From Aureispira sp. CCB-QB1 (lineage in GTDB: Bacteria; Bacteroidota; Bacteroidia; Chitinophagales; Saprospiraceae), in assembly GCF_000724545.1 (NCBI RefSeq), contig NZ_JHBV01000020.1, positions 1-64,000 on the forward strand: a stretch of 64,000 bases of DNA. The letters are read 5' to 3'. Position numbers and translations under genes: made by a program. Positions 44,213 through 52,589 of this stretch are shown piece by piece. The notes below the pieces were generated by a model. That model did no database searches and was not told the origin of the DNA. It saw nothing but the letters and a program-made list of their open reading frames with translations. The first letter of the stretch is position 1; each line of letters opens with the position of its first letter.

Positions 44213-46585
44213 TTACAAATGCCATGCTAAAGCTTCATCAATTGTTGTTCCCTTAAATTCTTTTAACATAGCTAATAATTCTCCTACGACAACTCGGCAG
44301 TCATAGGTCTCCGATCGTCCAGCTTCTTTTTCTTTTTGGAGCCAATCTTGTACTTGCTGCAATGCCGAAGAACAAGCATATTGTTCCTCTTGCTGCCATT
44401 TCGCTAATTCAAAAATAGCAATAAAGTACTCGGTTAACAATTGCCCTCTTTTTTTGACAGATCCTGTTCTTACTTGAATTTTCAATCCATCTTGAGCATG
44501 TTTAGCCGCAACTTCAAAATAGACCTTCCGTGCGGCTTGATTGCTCAAGGAAAAAGCTAGTTCTAAACAAGTTTGTGCTAAATTGTGTTGCGCAATGGGC
44601 AATTGATCGGCATCACCAATAGCTGTTTTGATTGTAACTCCCTCTTCTCCATAATAAGCCCCCTCTTTGAGCTTTTTCATTTGCCGCAAAGCAATCCCCT
44701 TATTTACCAACAAGTTACTCAAACCCGATTGGCTGATACCAGGGATTTGCAAGGCTTTATCATAATTTAAAATAGCGCCATCTGGATTTCCTTCCCACTC
44801 TTCATAATTGGCTAATATATTGTGCAAACGAATTGTCTGATCGTTGTTTCGGATGGTATCAAATTTACTATATAATAAAGCTTTGGCTTCTTCTATAACG
44901 TTTCGACCTTCTGCTCTCCGTGCCTCCAAGCGACCGCTAACGATTGCCCAAGCAATATTCAACTTTAAATCAATCAAAGAATGGTCTTCTAAGCGAATTT
45001 TCTTCTCTTGCCAATCTTTCCGAATACTCAACATATTCAACACAGCCGTTTCAAAATTCCCTTGACGTTCTTGAATACGCGCTTTGCCCACTTTGCCTCT
45101 AAATGGAAAAATTCGTTCGATATAATCCAAAGCCAAATACGCATTATCATACATAGCAGCACGCTCAAATATCGTTGCCAAATTTAACAACAAATCTACC
45201 CCAATAATCCGATAGACATCTTCATTCATATCCTTTGACTCCTTATCACTTCCAATAACCAAGTCCCAATACTGTTTCAGAATTTTATATTGTTCTGAAG
45301 TATAGATCACCTGAACAAAGAAACGTATTGCTGTCAATCTATCTTCGTTGTAAATACTTTCTTTTTCTTGAATGCTACTCAACCTCAAAGCGGCAACAGG
45401 ATCGTCTAAAGATACTTGCAAATCTTCTATTTCTCTCTGTAAATACGAGGTCATAAATTTCATATCCTCCTCCATTTCTTCCCTTTCTAGTTCAATAATG
45501 GACGGAGCCAACGTCCATACATCGCTAGTATAACGCAACGAAGGAGCCAAAATACCATAATCGTTGATACAACGACTAGCAAATAAATCTAGAGAAATCA
45601 ATTTGCTCAAATCTTCTTCCGAAAACAAGCGTTCTTTGAATCGATTGACTAAAGTTTTGACCAAAGGCAAGGAAACAACATTGGTTAAAACACCATCGTT
45701 CAAGTTTCCTTCTAAGTTGCGCCAATGAGCTGGCAAATTGGCCGTCGATGCAAAGGCATAAACCGCCAATAAGCTTTTTTCCCACGTTTCCAAATAATCA
45801 TAAGCAATTGGATGGATCGTTTCTTTTATTTTTTCCAAAGGGATTTCGTCCCATTCTAAGATAGTATCTACTCGTTTTTGAAAATAATTCTCCACCAAAC
45901 GCTGCTCATCAATTCGAATATGCAAAACTACCGCTAACTGTGCATCCAACAAAGCAGGAATAAGACTCTTTCCAACCCAGTCGTGCTCCTCGTTCGCTAA
46001 GTCTGGATTCCAAATTTCTACGGTAGAGACATACTCTTTTTCTCTTAAGAATGTCAATAACAACCCAAATCGTTTTCGTAAAACCTCTCGATTAGAAAAG
46101 CGTTCGTTTAGTGCCTGAATGAATCCTTCTTGCTCTCCTGTAAACAAAACAGGAAAAAAGTAGATGATAAGAATAGCAACAACAGCATAGACTACTGCCG
46201 ACTCGTTCATGGGCAACCCAAATACTGTTGGATCATTGCCCCCTAAAAACACCCAATTGATCACCAAATCTCCCCATACAGTAATAAACCCAATAAAGGC
46301 TACTGTCAAAGCAATTGGAATCAAAAGCAATAGTGAAGGTATTCGTTTTTTTAGCTGCAACACAACATAATAAAACCAGTTGCGCTGCCGAATTAATTCA
46401 AACAGAGCATCTTGGACATCTAAAAACTTATCGTCGGGATAAAGATGTATCGAAACTTTTTGAGACTCCTCTTCCAATTCAAAACCAGTTGCATTAGTTT
46501 TTTTAACAGGAGCTTGCCACAAGCGACCACCATCTATCCGAACATTTAAATCGCGGTTGTATACAGAGAAATCCTTTTCCTTCAT
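44213..46585 (-). CDS. Membrane-anchored TPR protein of unknown function
   Basis: 790 aa. A cytoplasmic N-terminus of about 100 residues, two membrane helices (about 102-128 and 150-168), then a long soluble part in which degenerate and clearer TPR helices lie between about 470 and 760. No enzymatic motif seen. With both ends probably cytoplasmic it looks like a membrane scaffold. It starts 35 bp after the GGCT-fold gene, same strand, so they likely share a transcript. I do not recognise a named family. Confidence 0.75.
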   Translation of the reverse strand: MKEKDFSVYNRDLNVRIDGGRLWQAPVKKTNATGFELEEESQKVSIHLYPDDKFLDVQDALFELIRQRNWFYYVVLQLKKRIPSLLLLIPIALTVAFIGFITVWGDLVINWVFLGGNDPTVFGLPMNESAVVYAVVAILIIYFFPVLFTGEQEGFIQALNERFSNREVLRKRFGLLLTFLREKEYVSTVEIWNPDLANEEHDWVGKSLIPALLDAQLAVVLHIRIDEQRLVENYFQKRVDTILEWDEIPLEKIKETIHPIAYDYLETWEKSLLAVYAFASTANLPAHWRNLEGNLNDGVLTNVVSLPLVKTLVNRFKERLFSEEDLSKLISLDLFASRCINDYGILAPSLRYTSDVWTLAPSIIELEREEMEEDMKFMTSYLQREIEDLQVSLDDPVAALRLSSIQEKESIYNEDRLTAIRFFVQVIYTSEQYKILKQYWDLVIGSDKESKDMNEDVYRIIGVDLLLNLATIFERAAMYDNAYLALDYIERIFPFRGKVGKARIQERQGNFETAVLNMLSIRKDWQEKKIRLEDHSLIDLKLNIAWAIVSGRLEARRAEGRNVIEEAKALLYSKFDTIRNNDQTIRLHNILANYEEWEGNPDGAILNYDKALQIPGISQSGLSNLLVNKGIALRQMKKLKEGAYYGEEGVTIKTAIGDADQLPIAQHNLAQTCLELAFSLSNQAARKVYFEVAAKHAQDGLKIQVRTGSVKKRGQLLTEYFIAIFELAKWQQEEQYACSSALQQVQDWLQKEKEAGRSETYDCRVVVGELLAMLKEFKGTTIDEALAWHL

Positions 46586-46620
46586 GATTGCAAGATTAAA
46601 TCAAAACATTCAATAGTTGA

Positions 46621-47211
46621 TTACTTTTGATATTGTGTCCGCACGGTATCCAAATCCTCTAACGCTTCTAGATGTTCTTTATAATAATCGATCATCAATG
46701 TTTTTCCATCAGCCAAATAAGTAGTCGCATCGTACATTTTTCCAAATGCCTCACTTATTCTATAAGCTCCCACACGAGCATAGACAATATCTCTCCACAA
46801 AGGCAATAATTTATCAGTATCGCGTATTAGCCAACGAGCATCCAACGGCGATTCATACACATGGCACATTCCCAAAGCTTCGCCCGTTTCAAAATCATAA
46901 TGAGGCACAACAGAGCGTTTGTAGTAACGTTCTCTAGCATCTAAGTTTTCTAAATCGCTGGCATTGGCTTCAAAACTCAATCCATTAAATTCAAAACCTT
47001 CTGCTGGCTCTATATTCGCCGCTCCTATTTCGGTGTAATTATCTCTCAAACGGTTGTCTGCTTCATAATGGTCTGGCAAAAGGTTGAATAGTCGGCGATA
47101 GTTTTTAACAATAATTGGTGTAAACTTCCTTTCTCCACTAACAGTATCTCCTAAAGATTCTTGCAACAATAAGGTTCCAAAACCTACAATAATTACTTTA
47201 TTATTTTCCAT
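46621..47211 (-). CDS. Gamma-glutamylcyclotransferase-fold protein
   Basis: 196 aa. VIIVGFGTLLLQESLG at the N-terminus matches the substrate loop (YGSLL-like) of GGCT/AIG2 proteins. ANASDLENLDARERYYKRSVV holds the acidic residue expected at the catalytic site (Glu in the LDxRE stretch) and a family-like Tyr pair. These enzymes form 5-oxoproline from gamma-glutamyl compounds, but related proteins act on other amide bonds; the substrate here is unknown. Likely co-transcribed with the following membrane TPR protein. Confidence 0.78.
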   Translation of the reverse strand: MENNKVIIVGFGTLLLQESLGDTVSGERKFTPIIVKNYRRLFNLLPDHYEADNRLRDNYTEIGAANIEPAEGFEFNGLSFEANASDLENLDARERYYKRSVVPHYDFETGEALGMCHVYESPLDARWLIRDTDKLLPLWRDIVYARVGAYRISEAFGKMYDATTYLADGKTLMIDYYKEHLEALEDLDTVRTQYQK

Positions 47212-47293
47212 TTTTATTGATTTAGAGGTAATTCTATCTTTAATAGCTTTTTATTATTTTTCATTCAATACTTTGCATTTTTTTAGTACTCTG

Positions 47294-47367
47294 TTAATAC
47301 CACGAAATAGCAACGCAGCTAACTAAAAGCAAAGCGTTCACGCAGTAGCACAACGAAATTGTATTAA
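47294..47367. repeat. Modular intergenic repeat, copy L
   Basis: Ends TTAATAC (47294-47300) and GTATTAA (47361-47367). Core GCAACGCAGCTAACTAAAAG CAAAGCGTTCACG, one or two changes from copy K. A further module, TGATAATCGAGCTAATA, follows at 47398-47414 and includes the stop codon of the TPR–CHAT gene; it matches copies C and F. Confidence 0.75.
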
Positions 47368-47408
47368 TTATAACAACACAATTCAAACATACCGTACTGA
47401 TAATCGAG

Positions 47409-50225
47409 CTAATATCGCTTTTTTACAAAAAATTGAATCTTAAATATAATCAGAACAAATAATAAGACGAATAAAATTCCAAGAATCATTTTTATAACTT
47501 TCCAATTGCTTGTCTTTTTAGGTTGGACAAAAATAGGACTGCTGTTTCCTAATTGAACAAAGGGAGCCCAATATGCTGGGTGGCTTGCTTCACCAGTTAC
47601 CTTCGCTAGATATTCTTTTTTGGCACTTTGCAAAGCCCTAGCTTTGTTCTCTCCTCTTGACAGATATTTGTAAAATAATTCCATTAACACAGCTGTTGAT
47701 AAATCATTTATTCGCCAAAGAGAAACTACTAAAGATGGTGTTCCAGCATACATAAACGAACGGGCTAAACTCATCATGCCTTCTCCTTGTTCTAATTTCC
47801 CTACGCCCGTTTCACAAGCAGAAAGTACGACTAAGTTCGTCTGCAAATCGAGCTGAGATATCTCATAGGCTTGTAAAAAGTCATCTTCCAAAGTATCCTG
47901 AGTTTCTGCAAAAGCAAGAGCAGACAAAAGCGGTTTTTCTTTATCCATAATACTATGCATCGCCAAATGAACAACAGCAAAGTTATTCTGTATATCTTTT
48001 TTAAAATTAGATTCACTAGCTTTCCCCTTAACTCTAAATGTTCCTTCAAATTTATTTTTCAGCATTTCTACTTCGAGTAATGCTTCAGGTATGTCTGTCA
48101 ATTGGGTTCTTATATCTAATAGGTATTTAGATCTTGTTTTATCTGCCAAATTAGAATCACCCGCATCCGCATAAGAAGCAGCATATGCCAAGACATTGTT
48201 GTTATGAAGCTGGTTGGATGCTTTCTTATTCTCGTCTAGCAATGTCACAGAATAACTATAATTTAATTGATAGTCTTGCAAAAGGTAAGGCAATTTTTCG
48301 TAAGATGTTATGGTATTTGTATCTGGCAATTCAGTTAAAAATGTTTCGAAAGGAAGCACTCCTAAAATACCATCTGGAACAATTGTCAAATGATCAATGT
48401 GAGCATCCTGATCATCTAAAACAGGTTTTAGTAAGTTTTGATAAAACCAGTATCCTGTATGCGCAAAAAGTCGCACCGTCTCTTGATTGTTTGTATTTTC
48501 TTCTTCCGTATCAATGAGCATTTTTCTGAAACGGTCTACTTTAGTTTTTATCTCCTTTTTATCAACATCGAGCTGATAAACCTTAATACTTTTAGTTCTA
48601 ATCAGAAAAATATAGGTCTTTTTAGGAGCCACCAAATATTCAATTAGTGCTTGGTTGTCCTGAAGTAATCCTTGTGTTTGTTTCAGTGTTAACGTATTCA
48701 ACAAAAATTCCTTTTCATAATATTTAGGATAGGTAAGTTTGATTTCATTTCTAAACTGAACGACCTCTTTATTCATTTGACTAAGCACACCTCTCAAACT
48801 ATCTTTATCAAGCAATTCAGCACTTGATTCGCCTAAGCTTTTTTTTATTTCAATTATTTTTTTTTGTAGTTTTTTTTCTTTTTGTAACAATGTAATAGGA
48901 ATTTTTCCAAACTTGTTGTTTCCTTCAGATTTCAATGCCTCTGCCAACAACATGGATTTATTTTCTTCTGCTAATAAAAATGCATTCCACAAACATTCTT
49001 CGCAATCCAATTCCAATGCTGCTGCGATTCCTTTAGGTGCATGCAAAGCATTTTTTCGTACCAAAGCTAACTTATCCTCTTCAAAAGCAAAGGTATATCG
49101 ATGCTTGTTATTAATAGTATTCCATGCCAAATATGTTTTATACAAACATTTTAACCAATTCCTATCGTTTGTTTCTTCATAAAGCTTAATTAACAAATGT
49201 TCCAACAACTCCAAATTCCTACTTAAAATATTCAATGACAAAACATCTGTCTTAGGCAATTTATCTAGTAACATCTCCAAACTACTAGTATCCACAGAAT
49301 AATTACTATTAATAGCAAAACACGCTTTAGCATAACCTAGACCTCCTAAGTAATCCTCTTTGTAATACTCCATGATACCTAAATTAACCATTGCGAACAT
49401 TGTATGCTCGTTTCTAACCCCTAATTTCTCCTTTAACAAATCAAAGGCTTCTTTCAAAAAAGGCTTGGCTTTTTGAGTAGCATCATTTTTAGAATACAAT
49501 CGCCCTATTTCAATCAACAACCTACTGCGCAGTAAATAATTATTTTTAGAATATTTATTATTAACACTAAGAGCCTCTAGTAGGTATTCTTCTGCTTTTT
49601 TAATTTCTCCTTGCGATTCGTATACAAGTGCTAAATTACTTAGTTCGAGACAGTAGTCTTTATCTTTTACCCCCAGACTATTTTTAGTGATCGCTAAAGA
49701 TTCTAACATATATTCTTTGGCTTTTTCTGAATTTCCCTTATTCAGGTTAATTGCTGCCAAGTTATTTAATACGCTTCCATAATTTTTTCCTTTGTTATCA
49801 TATTTTTTTAAAATATTTCTAGCCTCAAAAAACTGCACTTCAGCTTCATTAAAACGCCCTAATTCATAATATATTCCTCCTAAAAAAAGCAGTCCCCGAA
49901 CATAACCTAAATAATGAGTTGACTTATCTTGTTCACTGAAGAGCTCCAATAATTGATACGAATAATTTTCTGCTATTTCATAATTTGATAATTTTCTTTC
50001 TGCATCAATTAAAAAACAGGTGGCACTTCTTCTATATAATGTATCATTTGCATTTTTTGCCTGCAACAAAAACTCGTTGGCATAATTCTTTAGCTGTAAA
50101 AACTGTCCTTTTCGACTCAACGTCACACAAATAGAATCAAATTCAGATAAAGTATATTTCTTTATCCACTGCCCATTAATATTCATTGCAGTAAGAAAAA
50201 ACAAACTCAAGCAAATATAACGCAT
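47409..50225 (-). CDS. Exported TPR–CHAT caspase-like protein, membrane anchored (second paralogue)
   Basis: 938 aa with the same plan as the gene at 21535-24696: signal peptide (1-18, ending NINGQ), TPRs (about 60-300), helical linker (about 380-520), CHAT domain (about 560-900) and a C-terminal membrane helix (about 913-930) followed by FFVKKRY. Predicted catalytic H757 (HLAMHS) and C804 (LSACETG); the spacing of 47 residues equals that of the paralogue. Note Ser instead of Gly after the His. Predicted to face the periplasm. Substrate and trigger unknown. Confidence 0.92.
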   Translation of the reverse strand: MRYICLSLFFLTAMNINGQWIKKYTLSEFDSICVTLSRKGQFLQLKNYANEFLLQAKNANDTLYRRSATCFLIDAERKLSNYEIAENYSYQLLELFSEQDKSTHYLGYVRGLLFLGGIYYELGRFNEAEVQFFEARNILKKYDNKGKNYGSVLNNLAAINLNKGNSEKAKEYMLESLAITKNSLGVKDKDYCLELSNLALVYESQGEIKKAEEYLLEALSVNNKYSKNNYLLRSRLLIEIGRLYSKNDATQKAKPFLKEAFDLLKEKLGVRNEHTMFAMVNLGIMEYYKEDYLGGLGYAKACFAINSNYSVDTSSLEMLLDKLPKTDVLSLNILSRNLELLEHLLIKLYEETNDRNWLKCLYKTYLAWNTINNKHRYTFAFEEDKLALVRKNALHAPKGIAAALELDCEECLWNAFLLAEENKSMLLAEALKSEGNNKFGKIPITLLQKEKKLQKKIIEIKKSLGESSAELLDKDSLRGVLSQMNKEVVQFRNEIKLTYPKYYEKEFLLNTLTLKQTQGLLQDNQALIEYLVAPKKTYIFLIRTKSIKVYQLDVDKKEIKTKVDRFRKMLIDTEEENTNNQETVRLFAHTGYWFYQNLLKPVLDDQDAHIDHLTIVPDGILGVLPFETFLTELPDTNTITSYEKLPYLLQDYQLNYSYSVTLLDENKKASNQLHNNNVLAYAASYADAGDSNLADKTRSKYLLDIRTQLTDIPEALLEVEMLKNKFEGTFRVKGKASESNFKKDIQNNFAVVHLAMHSIMDKEKPLLSALAFAETQDTLEDDFLQAYEISQLDLQTNLVVLSACETGVGKLEQGEGMMSLARSFMYAGTPSLVVSLWRINDLSTAVLMELFYKYLSRGENKARALQSAKKEYLAKVTGEASHPAYWAPFVQLGNSSPIFVQPKKTSNWKVIKMILGILFVLLFVLIIFKIQFFVKKRY

Positions 50226-50534
50226 AAAGTAATTTTAAATAATAAATAGTAGGAATCAATTGGTGTAACAAAATAGCATACTCCATTTTTTGTCATCCCT
50301 AAATACATTCTACCTTTTGAGACTTAAAAACTGAAAAATTACTATTCCCCTCCTATACAATACAACTCGATAATTAATAATGTTTTATAGGCAAAAATAA
50401 AATCCTACTGATACAATAATTGTTTATATAATATTATTATTACTTTATTATACTACGATAATTGGTTGAAACGACTCCCTCATAGCCCTAACAAACGATT
50501 GCCTATAGGTACGTCCATAAACTAGTAGCCAACA
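50226..50534. other. Intergenic gap upstream of the second TPR–CHAT gene
   Basis: 309 bp of AT-rich DNA. No gene, repeat module or clear promoter seen; it should hold the promoter of the CHAT gene. Confidence 0.45.
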
Positions 50535-51089
50535 TTACTGTCTCCAATATTCAAAATTATTAATAAAAATTTTGGCAATGTTTCTAGCATCATCAATTCC
50601 TCTATGATGTGTCCCTTCTAAAGGAATCTGCTCTCTCCTCAATGCTCCTTTCATGCCGATAGGTCGCGGCAAATTGTGAATATCTGCATATTGGTGTTTT
50701 AAACTAATGTGGGGGGTTAACCAGTTTGTATTCAATCCATGCAACTCGCAATCTTTCTTAAACTGAGTACGATCATAAAATCCCCAAGAGCATAAGAGGT
50801 AAGTCTCTCCAAAAGATTCTACCCAGTCTAAAAAATCATACAATACTTCAGGAAAAAGAGGAGCAGCATCAACATCATGCTGTTCTATTGTCGTTAATTC
50901 TGTACAGAACTCTGATAAGGTAGGATTCAATTTTGGTTTAACAAAACTACAATATTCTCCTAATTCGTTCTTATTTTCATCAATACAAACAGCTCCAATT
51001 TCTATAATTTCATTGGTAGATTTTCCTTTTTCTCGCCAACAAGTAGCTTCCAAATCCAATATAATATAATTCTTTCTTCTATTTTTCAT
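50535..51089 (-). CDS. DnaQ/ERI1-type 3'-5' exonuclease
   Basis: 184-aa DEDDh exonuclease. ExoI is DLEATCW (D and E near residue 12-14), ExoII is in LLCSWGFYDRTQF, and ExoIII is HHRGIDDARNIAKI with the catalytic His and Asp. The stretch NEIIEIGAVCIDENKNE and TIEQHDVDAAPLFPEVL resemble the KapD/ERI1 group that trims RNA rather than proofreading DNA subunits. Cytoplasmic. Stands alone on the minus strand. Confidence 0.92.
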   Translation of the reverse strand: MKNRRKNYIILDLEATCWREKGKSTNEIIEIGAVCIDENKNELGEYCSFVKPKLNPTLSEFCTELTTIEQHDVDAAPLFPEVLYDFLDWVESFGETYLLCSWGFYDRTQFKKDCELHGLNTNWLTPHISLKHQYADIHNLPRPIGMKGALRREQIPLEGTHHRGIDDARNIAKIFINNFEYWRQ

Positions 51090-51517
51090 TGAGTTGTTTT
51101 TTAAATTTTAAAATCAACTATAAGAGTTAGCTATGCTGCCACTTCGTGGTCGTTGATTATGCTATGCTTTCAACAAAGCACTAAAATAGGTATAATGCTG
51201 AATTTTTTAATAACCTAATTAAAAAACAAAATAGTTCCAAATCAACAAATATAAATCCATCGAATAAGGCAATCTATTAAATTTTTCTTACCTTGAAATA
51301 TTACTGCAAAACGCCTTCAAAGAAAGCATTTTGAAAGATTTAAGTAAGTGGGCAGAAAAAATATAGCTAAAAATAGGTTTATTTTTAGTGCTAATCGAAG
51401 AGGAACAGTGCAGTGCTACTTCATGGTAGCGGGCTAAAAGAAGGTTGTTTTTTATATAGTTTTTTCTGAACGATTATTTAGTATAAAAACAGTTAGACAT
51501 CAGACAAGCATCCAATC
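51090..51517. other. Divergent intergenic region with two repeat modules
   Basis: 428 bp between the exonuclease and asparaginase genes. 51112-51158 is a repeat copy (M) with ends AATCAAC/GTTGATT and core GTTAGCTATGCTGCCACTTC. 51381-51490 (copy N) mixes family 2 ends (ATTTTTAGTGCTAA; TTCTGAACGATTATTTA at 51465) with the family 1 word GTGCTACTTCATGGTAGCGG. It ends 27 bp before the asparaginase ATG. Between the two copies nothing was recognised. Confidence 0.65.
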
Positions 51518-52516
51518 ATGATACGACGTAATTTTTTAAAACTTTTAGGTATTACAGGTAGCAGTAGTCTTTTGGGACTATCTTGTACAAGCCAACCTTC
51601 TGCTTCCAATGCTACATCCGAAAAAACCGTTTCAGAAACACCAACTCATCCTATTATTATTTCAACATGGTCTCACGGTATGGAAGCCAATGCTGCTGCT
51701 TGGAATGTCCTTGAAAATAATGGAACTGCTTTGGATGCCGTAGAAAAAGGGGTTATGGTTACCGAATCAGATCCTAGCAATACTTCTGTTGGAATTGGAG
51801 GTAGCCCCGACCGAGATGGTCACGTAACTTTGGATGCCTGTATCATGGATCATGAAGGAAACTGTGGCGCTGTGGCTTGCATCGAAGAAATAGAGAACCC
51901 TATTGCTGTTGCTCGTTTGGTTATGGAAAAGACACCTCATGTCTTATTAGTTGGAAAAGGAGCCCAAGATTTTGCCGTTCAAGAAGGCTTTCAACGAAAA
52001 AACTTATTGACAGAGCAATCTAAAAATGCATGGCTTGAATGGAAAAAAACGTCCAATTATACAACTCCTGTAAATATTGAAAATCACGATACCATTAGTA
52101 TGCTTGCTATTGATAAAGATGGAAATATGTCTGGTGCTTGCACAACAAGTGGCATGGCTTACAAAATGCACGGTCGTGTAGGGGATTCTCCTATTATTGG
52201 TGCCTCTCTATACGTTGACAACGAAGTTGGAGGAGCTTGTGCTACTGGAGTTGGCGAAATGGTTATTCGAGTTGTGGGGAGTTTTTTAGTTGTAGAATTG
52301 ATGCGCCAAGGGTATTCTCCCCAAAAGGCTTGCGAAATGGCCGTTGAAAGAATTATGTCCAAACATAGTTCTACAGAAGGACAACAAGTCGGATTCTTGG
52401 CACTCAACAAAAAAGGAGAAACAGGAGGCTTTTCTATTTATAATGGTTTTAACTACGCCTTGCGAACCAACGATAAAAATGAACTAGTTGACACCAAATT
52501 TATCAAAAAGTGGTAG
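51518..52516 (+). CDS. Ntn-hydrolase N4-glycosylasparaginase/isoaspartyl peptidase family
   Basis: 332 aa of the aspartylglucosaminidase family. N-terminus RRNFLKLLG then SSLLGLSC is a twin-arginine-like leader ending in a lipobox Cys (about residue 23), so it is probably an exported lipoprotein. Self-cleavage is expected before T192 in NHDT-ISMLAIDKDG, freeing the N-terminal nucleophile. GRVGDSPIIGASLYVDNEVG and TGVGEMVIR complete the active site. Cleaves GlcNAc–Asn links or isoaspartyl peptides. It may help use host glycoproteins. Convergent with the M16 gene. Confidence 0.94.
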   Translation: MIRRNFLKLLGITGSSSLLGLSCTSQPSASNATSEKTVSETPTHPIIISTWSHGMEANAAAWNVLENNGTALDAVEKGVMVTESDPSNTSVGIGGSPDRDGHVTLDACIMDHEGNCGAVACIEEIENPIAVARLVMEKTPHVLLVGKGAQDFAVQEGFQRKNLLTEQSKNAWLEWKKTSNYTTPVNIENHDTISMLAIDKDGNMSGACTTSGMAYKMHGRVGDSPIIGASLYVDNEVGGACATGVGEMVIRVVGSFLVVELMRQGYSPQKACEMAVERIMSKHSSTEGQQVGFLALNKKGETGGFSIYNGFNYALRTNDKNELVDTKFIKKW

Positions 52517-52526
52517 TTTTTTAATA

Positions 52527-52563
52527 ACAATGGAACATTTAGCAAACCCAAATGTTCCATTGT
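52527..52563. terminator. Bidirectional terminator between asparaginase and M16 peptidase genes
   Basis: Perfect 14-bp inverted repeat ACAATGGAACATTT (52527-52540) and AAATGTTCCATTGT (52550-52563), loop 9 nt, between two convergent stop codons; T-rich on the plus strand after the stem. Confidence 0.75.
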
Positions 52564-52589
52564 CTTCTTTATTTCGAAGCACTCTAAGA

